From NCBI GenBank assembly GCA_954871525.1, contig OX940868.1, forward strand, positions 11,770,056 through 11,834,055: a stretch of 64,000 bases of DNA, in the 5' to 3' direction. Below are positions 57,495 to 64,000 of the stretch, piece by piece. Source of the stretch: Parietaria judaica. Taxonomy: Eukaryota; Streptophyta; Magnoliopsida; Rosales; Urticaceae. A model generated the notes under the pieces. That model did not search any database and was not told where the DNA came from. It saw only the letters and a program-made list of their open reading frames with translations. Position 1 is the stretch's first letter. Each line of letters starts with the position of its first letter. The position numbers were made by a program, and so were the translations under genes.

Positions 57495-58350
57495 CTTAAA
57501 TGCAAAGTGATATACTGCTCGTTGTTGTTCCGCGGTCTATTGACAAAAACATTGCCAAGATCCTCGATTTCCTTCAAGTACCGGAGAGCATCGTAATTAG
57601 AGCGACACCAAAGCTTTTGAATCGACAAAGCGAGGTGGTTGTTGGCGAGACGGGAATCGGTGTGAGTGAACTTTATAGCTTTGTGCTTCTTCAGTAACGG
57701 GAGCATTTCGTTTCTGTAATAACTAGCCTGCATTTAATTCAGACCATATTATTAGAATTCTAATATTAAATCAAATATTAGCAGCCAAATGAAATTCAAG
57801 TCAAATTCTTCGAACCTTTGACCACGAAACAGGGGCCTTCAAGAGTGGCTTCATGGCTGCATAGCGAGGAGGCAAGTACTCGATTATTTTAATTGATATC
57901 TTCCTTCAAAGTTTTCATGAAATGTCTCCAGTCAAATATGTCTTTGAATTCACTGCAAAAATACAAAAAGAAGCATTTAAAAAAAAATTATGTGCGTTTT
58001 ATTGTGTAAGTTCGCTCGTTCTACACTTCCACAAATATTTAAGAGAAGGAAGAGCCAACGCAGCGTTCATAATCTTTGCTACTGCAACCATATCGCAAAT
58101 CTGCGTCGCAAGTTTCAAACCGGTTAGCTCAAAGAGTTAAACAAATCACTTTAAACAACGGAATTGCCGGATAATTATAACCACTCACTCCTGTTCTCAC
58201 TTGATTCAAGCCGCTGTTAGCGTGGATAAGAACATAGCCATTTGTTTTGGTCTATTATGTCTCTACAAAACTAGTGACGTTTTGATTCCTCGGCCAGACG
58301 ATGCACTTGTAGAACTTGTCGTTGTTCGGTTTCATCCATATTTCCGGGGT
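57495..58350 (-). pseudogene. GDP-fucose O-fucosyltransferase-like pseudogene (4 exons left)
   Basis: Exons on the minus strand: 58350-58189 (EIWMKPNNDKFYKC, KTNGYVLIHANSGLNQVRTG), 58100 to about 58020 (ICDMVAVAKIMNAALALPSL), 57952-57816 ([19 protein letters not shown], then [20 protein letters not shown]) and 57727-57495 ([34 protein letters not shown]). Splice sites are mostly intact, and the order matches the middle of plant O-fucosyltransferase-family (DUF246) proteins, Golgi type II enzymes acting on polysaccharide or protein acceptors. The first exon carries tandem stops (TAA TAG) before KTNGYV. The third has a frameshift after KEDIN. The N-terminus and the catalytic C-terminal half are absent. 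It is therefore a truncated pseudogene. Confidence 0.85.
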
Positions 58351-59200
58351 CTGCAGAAACCGATGGACAAGCCAAAGACTATCAGAAACCCATTACCATA
58401 GAGGGGACAACTTTCTTTCTTCCTTTGATTTTCAATCTTTAGTTTTTTCTATTAAATTTGAAAGGCTAAGGAGAGAAGCAAGAGTATGCATTGAATAATA
58501 CGTGATTGCAGTTGTGGGCAGGTCCAAAGTGGCTTGTTCCTCGACGTTGCAGCTCCCGACGCCTTGTTTGGGCTCGGAATGGCAAAGTCAAAGATATTGG
58601 TGCCAAGCATTTTATGCAGTGAAGGATACAAGAATATTCTTTCTCAATGTGTGTTGGAGAGGACGGAATTTGAAGAATCAGTTTCAGTGACAAGGGCAAC
58701 TCTGATCAAGCGGAGACACCATTTAACTTAAACCCGGCACGGTAAGTTGTAATGTGTGTTTATATGCGTGATAAGTTGTTGATCACAGTATACGCCGTTC
58801 AATTTTTCCCTCTTGCAGTCCAACTTACAATATCAGTGTCACTCAAATTCGAGTTGGTACAGATGCGTTTTAAATTGTTGGTTACAGAATTTGAACCAAA
58901 TCAAGAAGCTCTAAATTCCGGGTGACATGGGGATGTTATCTTCGCGCCCACCACTAGTTCCATAGGCTGTAAATTCCGGGTTTGTATATATTAGTCTTAA
59001 GATAATAATATATATGTATATATATGCCATAGATCACGAATTCACGATACATAAGCATAGGAGACGCCGCTTAATAATCATCTTTTTTAGTTTGAGAAAT
59101 GAGATATGTCCTGTTCTTTATTCTTAACGGATTTCTACGATATCGATTAGATCTTCCCCGTTTTTCATTTCTATTAATATTTACTCAACAATATAGTTGA
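58351..59200. other. Intergenic DNA, possible 5' remnants of the pseudogene
   Basis: No further exon of the fucosyltransferase could be identified with confidence. The phrase GTAAATTCCGGGT / CTAAATTCCGGGT occurs twice (58911 and 58969). Confidence 0.4.
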
Positions 59201-59204
59201 ACTG

Positions 59205-59290
59205 CTCGTGGTTGCTCGATCGGTTTAGTGATAATTTCATACCCATCTAAACCAAATGGCCATACGATCATGAATTTAAACCTCTTGAAA
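59205..59290 (+). mobile_element. Degenerate SINE-like unit
   Basis: A box A-like CGGTTTAGTGATAATTTC is followed about 45 bp later by a box B-like CGATCATGAATTTAAACC. Spacing and phrasing resemble plant tRNA-derived SINEs, but the boxes are eroded and no A-tail is clear. Confidence 0.35.
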
Positions 59291-59889
59291 TGAAATTGTA
59301 TAACACCTTTATACAAGTGAATTTTTACCTATTTTTTACGTGTACATCATGTATAACCCCTTTGTACATCATCTAATTATCTTAGCCGTTAATGCACTTT
59401 AAGTTGATACTTCCAAATACTGAATACACTTTTAGGATTAATACCATAAAAAATACCCATACAGTTTTAAAATGGGTCGGTGTTGTCCCGGCTCTTTTTA
59501 TATGTGACAAAAAATGTCAAGTGCACGTTTTCGTAGGATTGCTAGAAAATCATCCCCTTTCCCGTCACTTTTCATCCAACTTTTACTCTCCTGGTTTTCA
59601 GGACTAATGAGGTTATGTTTATTATTTTATTTTTAAAATTTATGTGTTTGTTGTTGAAGTCTTCTGGTTTAAAGATTTTGTTATTATCTAAATCTATTTA
59701 AAAATACAAAATACGATATAAAACCAAGACGACATATAAGAGTTTCTGTGAGAGTTTCTTGTGAGAGAGACTAACACCAAGTCCCTCAAAAAAAAAAAGT
59801 GAGCCTTGTAACATGATAAACCCTGATTCACCATCCTCCTTCCTCTCCGCGAATTCACTGCGAATCTCGCTTCCATGGCGTTCGAGTTA
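59291..59889. other. AT-rich intergenic DNA
   Basis: No gene or element boundary is recognised. Confidence 0.4.
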
Positions 59890-60365
59890 TCATTTGTAAT
59901 TGCAGTGCTTGTTGAGCTTGGGTTGGCCGCGGAGAGAGCTGTCCCGTTGGTTTAGCGGAACTCTCCCCCCCATCGGCTCTCGACCCCGGCCCCGGCCCCA
60001 GTTACGACCCCCTAGCCCACGCCCGCGTGCGTTTGCCCTCCTAGCTTTCTGCCCTCGACGTATGGCCCTTCTTCTTAGTCGCTCGACATCAAATGCTTGA
60101 TTGGCTTCCACCTCGTCTTCTTCATCATCGTCGTCGTCATCTTCCCCATTGTATTCTTCATCACCCTCTTTCGCTTCATCCCCGTCCGCCTCTTGATCCC
60201 CCCCTTCTTCATTCCACCCGTCTCCCCCCGCCTCGGCGGGTCCCGATCACCTCCAGCATCATTCTCGTACGACGGCCACAGGAAAGAATCAGGTATCGAT
60301 GTGCCTCCGGACGCGACAGTGGTATCACTGTCCGCCGGCTCATGGTCAGAGTACTGTAGACGATA
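59890..60365 (-). pseudogene. Acidic then RG-rich frame fused behind the fumarylacetoacetase remnant
   Basis: On the minus strand the text runs YSDHEPADSDTTVASGG and PDSFLWPSYENDAGGDRD. After a frame change near 60200 it has an acidic block (YNGEDDDDDDEEDEVEANQ), a basic stretch (ERLRRRAIRRGQKARRANA) and an RG-rich tail (RGRGLGGRNWGRGRGRE), with a stop at about 59890. Two frames are needed for the protein-like reading, so it is broken as it stands. I do not recognise the family. An acidic-basic-RG layout is common in nuclear RNA-binding proteins and in the tails of some transposases. Confidence 0.45.
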
Positions 60366-61403
60366 AGGACCAGCCACAGCAGCCATTAAGCAAAAAAAAG
60401 GATTCAATATCAACATTGTTAACAAAAGTTTATCGTTAAGGGAATTATAGTCGGCTTACCGTTTCCGGCTCGTACTTTAGCTTCTTTGAGAATCAAAGTA
60501 TGGAGTGGAGTTGATGCTTGGATGTCCTTGACCACTGTGATAATACATAATAATGATTATATAGACTTGTATCATATCTCAAGTAATCCATCAGTTATTG
60601 TATAAAACTTAGCATAATTTTGATGACTCTGTAATTTTGTATAGCTTGTGGGCACATTTTTGTTCCTTTTTCTCAAAGAATTTTTTTTTGAAAAGGCTGC
60701 TATAATCCTGTTTTAGCTAGTAACATTATGCTACAACATGCAAGGTTTAAAAAATTAAATACAACAACACATATCCTTACCTAGGTCGAATAATGTCGGT
60801 TCCGGAGATTACAGCAGATGCTGCGCGTCCATGACGTGCGGTTCGAAGCTGAAAGCTAGATTCAAACAAATCAAATCCGTAAACAACAATCAAAATAAAG
60901 AACAAAAAAAAAAGCATATGCTCATTCAGCATAAATTGCAGAATGCAATTACCAGTTCGGTGGAATCTGCGGTCCACGAAATATGGTCCAGCAGTTCTTT
61001 GCATGATGCATGGAGGAAAAGAAGTCGGTGTAATCACTAATCGCCATCGGAAGAAGCATTTTCACCTTGCTCTGAAGAGGGTCTCATAGATGATCCAAAT
61101 TAGAAAGAGATAAACATCACCTTAGAATCTAAAAAAGCAACGTGAGATCTGTATTACCATCGGAACAAGCGATTTCTCCCTTAACAATGCATTATCGCGC
61201 AATGTTGGTTCAGCAGCTCGAACAGCACAAGTATTAACAGTTATTTGATCTTCGTTCTCCAAAATTTAAATTGGTGTACAAATGCCAATTAACGCATATA
61301 GTTTAGGACTTTTATCACATTTACACGATAAAAGCTTCTGCAGAGTACTTCGAGCTTCCTTCCAAGCAGACCTTCCCATCGCAAAAAACTTGTCCAAATT
61401 AGG
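60366..61403 (-). pseudogene. FAH: Fumarylacetoacetase pseudogene, N-terminal half
   Basis: Exons on the minus strand: 61403-61326 (PNLDKFFAMGRSAWKEARS), 61216-61158 (EPTLRDNALLREKSLVPM), 61071-60953 (SKVKMLLPMAISDYTDFF, SSMHHAKNCWTIFRGP), 60848-60781 (HGRAASAVISGTDIIRPR), 60534-60460 (GQGHPSINSTPYF, then KLKYEPET in another frame) and about 60386-60366 (MAAVAGP). These follow plant fumarylacetoacetase in order. The family hydrolyses fumarylacetoacetate to fumarate and acetoacetate, the last step of tyrosine breakdown. Disablements: a lost base at the start of the fourth exon, a frameshift and stop in the fifth, a missing AG acceptor before MAAVAGP, and no C-terminal half. The first exon would lie right of the window, beyond the satellite array. 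Confidence 0.88.
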
Positions 61404-61436
61404 CTGAAACAATAACAAACAAAAGCGCTGCATAAG

Positions 61437-64000
61437 TCCAATACGAAGAACTAGAATCGAAACTCGAGATTGCGCTTATATGCAGTCGAAACAAGGCTGA
61501 AAAAGGTAATACAATACAAAACAGAAAGTGAAATAATTAGCGTCTATAAGGCTGAAACAAGAAGAAACCAATACGAAGAAGTGCAATCAAAACACGAAAT
61601 CGTGCTATACGAACTATTAGAATCGATTGCTATGACGATTAGAATCGAAACTCGAGATTGCACTTATATGCAGTCGAACCAAGGCTGAAACAAGTAATCC
61701 AATACAAAACAGAAAGTGAAATCAATGGCGTCTATAAGACTGAAACAAGAAGAAACCAATACGAAGAACTAGAATCGAAACTCGAGATTGGCCTTATATG
61801 CAGTCGAAACAAGGCTGAAGCAAGTAATCCAATACGAAACAGAAAGTGAAATAAATAGCGTCTATAAGGCTAAAACAAGAAGAAACCAATACGAAGAAGT
61901 GCAATCGAAACACGAAATCGTGCTATATGAGCTATTAGAATCGATTGCTACGACGATTAGAATCGAAACTCGAGATTGCGCTTATATGCAGTCGAAACAA
62001 GGCTGAAACAAGTAATCCAATACAAAACAGATTGTGAAACCAAAGGCGTCTATAAGGCTGAAACAAGATGAAACCAATACGAAGAACTAGAATCGAAACT
62101 CGAGATTGCGCTTATATGCAGTCGAAAAAAGGCTGAAACAAGTATTCCAATACGAAACAGAAAGTGAAATCAATAGCATCTATAAGGCTTAAACAAGAAG
62201 AAACCAATACGAAGAAGTGCAATCGAAACACGAAATCGTGATATACGATCTATTAGAATCGATTGCTGTGACAATTAGAATCGAAACTCGAGATTGCGCT
62301 TATATGCAGTCGAAACAAGGCTGAAACAAGTAATCCAATACAAAATTGAAAATGAAATCAATAGCGTCTATAAGACTGAAACAAGAAGAAACCAATACGA
62401 AGAACTAGAATCGAAACTCGAGATTGCGCTTATATGCAGTCGAAACAAGGCTGAAACAAGTAATTCAATACGAAAAAAAAAGTTAAATCAATAACGTCGA
62501 TCAGGCTTAAATAAGAAGAAACCAATAAAAAAAAGTGCAATCGAAACACGAAATCGTGCTATACGAGCTATTAGAATCGATTGCTACGAATTAGAATCGA
62601 AACTCGAGATTGCGCTTATATGCAGTCGAAACAAGGCTGAAACAAGTAATCCAATACAAAACAGAAAGTGAAATCAATGGCGTCTATAAGGCTGAAACAA
62701 GAAGAAACCAATACAAAGAAGTGCAATCGAAACACGAAATCGTGCTATACGAGCTATTAGAATCGATTGGTACGATAATTAGAATCGAAACTCGAGATTG
62801 CGCTTATATGCAGTCGAAACAAGGCTGAAATAAGTAATCCAATACAAAACAGAAAGTGAAACTTATCGTGTCTATAAGGCTGAAACAAGAAGAAACCAAT
62901 ACGAAAAACTAGAATCGAAACTCGAGATTGCGCTTATATGCAGTCAAAACAAGGCTGAAACAAGTAATCCTATACGAAACAGAAAGTGAAATCAATAGCA
63001 TCTATAAGGCTTAAACAAGAAGAAACCAATACGAAGAAGTGCAATCGAAACACGAAATCGTGATATACGATCTATTAGAATCGATTGCTGCGACAATTAG
63101 AATCGAAACTCGAGATTGCGCTTATATGCAGTCGAAACAAGGCTGAAACAAGTAATCCAATACAAAATTGAAAATGAAATCAATGATGTCTATAAGACTG
63201 AAACAAGAAGAAACCAATACGAAGAACTAGAATCGAAACTCGAGATTGCGCTTATATGTAGTCGAAACAAGGCTGAAACAAGTAATTCAATACGAAAAAG
63301 AAAGTTAAATCAATAACGTCGATCAGGCTGAAATAAGAAGAAACCAATAAAAAAAAGTGCAATCGAAACACGAAATCGTGCTATACGAGCTATTAGAATC
63401 GATTGCTACGAATTAGAATCGAAACTCGAGATTACGCTTATATGCAGTCGAAACAAGGCTGAAACAAGTAATCCAATACAAAACAGAAAGTGAAATCAAT
63501 GGCGTCTATAAGGCTGAAACAAGAAGAAACCAATACAAAGAAGTGCAATCGAAACACAAAATCGTGCTATACGAGCTATTAGAATCGATTGGTACGATAA
63601 TTAGAATCGAAACTCGAGATTGCGCCTATATGCAGTCGAAACAAGGCTGAAATAAGTAATCCAATACAAAACAGAAAGTGAAACTTATCGCGTCTATAAG
63701 GCTGAAACAAGAAAAAACCAATACGAAAAACTAGAATCGAAACTCGAGATTGTGCTTATATGCAGTCAAAACAAGGCTGAAACAAGTATTCCAATACGAA
63801 ACAGAAAGTGAAATCAATAGCATCTATAAGGCTTAAACAAGAAGAAACCAATACGAAGAAGTGCAATCGAAACACGAAATCGTGATATACGATCTATTAG
63901 AATCGATTGCTGCGACAATTAGAATCGAAACTCGAGATTGCGCTTATATGCAGTCGAAACAAGGCTGAAACAAGTAATCCAATACAAAATTGAAAATGAA
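61437..64000 (+). repeat. Tandem satellite array with 822-bp higher-order repeat
   Basis: The phrase TCGAAACTCGAG starts at 61457, 61645, 61775, 61963, 62093, 62281, 62411, 62597, 62785, 62915, 63103, 63233, 63419, 63607, 63737 and 63925. Spacings alternate between 130 and 186-188 bp. The long monomer is the short one plus a ~58-bp block containing TGCAATCGAAACACGAAATC. From 62281 the order 130-186-188-130-188 repeats as a unit of 822 bp, confirmed by shared variants such as AAAATTGAAAATGAAATC at 62341, 63163 and 63985. The array continues past the window edge. Frames of 60-72 codons recur in it, but they follow the repeat and not a gene. Confidence 0.95.

Noticed and set aside
58502..58731. 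Plus-strand short frames as a gene
   Set aside because: Two overlapping short frames with no domain lie upstream of a minus-strand pseudogene.
61437..64000. CRISPR-like array of regular repeats
   Set aside because: There are no unique spacers: the whole 130/188-bp unit repeats, the host is a plant and no cas genes are present. It is a satellite.

Overview
This is a stretch of plant nuclear DNA, very probably from a eudicot. The evidence is spliced genes with GT-AG introns that match plant families, AT-rich intergenic DNA, and nested plant-type Ty1-copia, Ty3-gypsy, hAT, Helitron and SINE elements. The species cannot be fixed from the sequence. Only two cellular genes look intact: a mitochondrial succinate/fumarate carrier (SFC1-like, three exons, 310 aa) at 4920-8913, and an EBP1/PA2G4-like protein (nine exons, 391 aa) at 12000-15867. 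Both were rebuilt by reading the exons and splice sites directly.

Layout. 1-4609: a minus-strand Ty1-copia element with an uninterrupted 1251-codon gag-pol frame, cut by the left edge. 4.9-8.9 kb: SFC1, with a 2.9 kb first intron holding an LTR-like insertion. 9.4-11.1 kb: a hAT MITE with an 8-bp target duplication, a short Helitron and a duplicated 140-bp block. 11.7-15.9 kb: EBP1, with telo-box motifs in its promoter. 16.3-22.6 kb: a solo LTR with target duplication, a decayed and truncated Ty3-gypsy element, and a SINE. 23.55-28.28 kb: a 4.7 kb non-autonomous Helitron. 29.0-31.2 kb: a broken RING-H2 gene whose 3' flank is duplicated 1.3 kb away. 31.2-41.8 kb: a mosaic of Tat-like gypsy fragments, a 5.1 kb Helitron (with its own nested solo LTR), a decayed BED-finger hAT and a second hAT remnant. 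41.8-46.7 kb: non-coding, repeat-derived DNA. 46.7-57.0 kb: a nest in which a chromodomain-type gypsy element lies between two 430-446 bp direct repeats and is itself interrupted by a complete hAT element with a two-exon, uninterrupted 785-aa transposase. 57.5-58.4 kb: an O-fucosyltransferase pseudogene. 59.9-61.4 kb: a fumarylacetoacetase pseudogene running into an unrelated acidic/RG-rich frame. 61.4-64.0 kb: a tandem satellite with an 822-bp higher-order repeat, continuing past the right edge.

The genes do not form a pathway together. The window is mainly an archive of transposition: target-site duplications, an empty-site paralogue and nesting order allow several insertions to be read at base resolution. 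I found no convincing novel defence or biosynthetic system. The most notable items are the structurally complete hAT element with its TCGCGAC-rich ends, the Helitron with an empty site in the same window, the fumarylacetoacetase chimera next to a higher-order satellite, and the long direct repeats flanking the gypsy/hAT nest.
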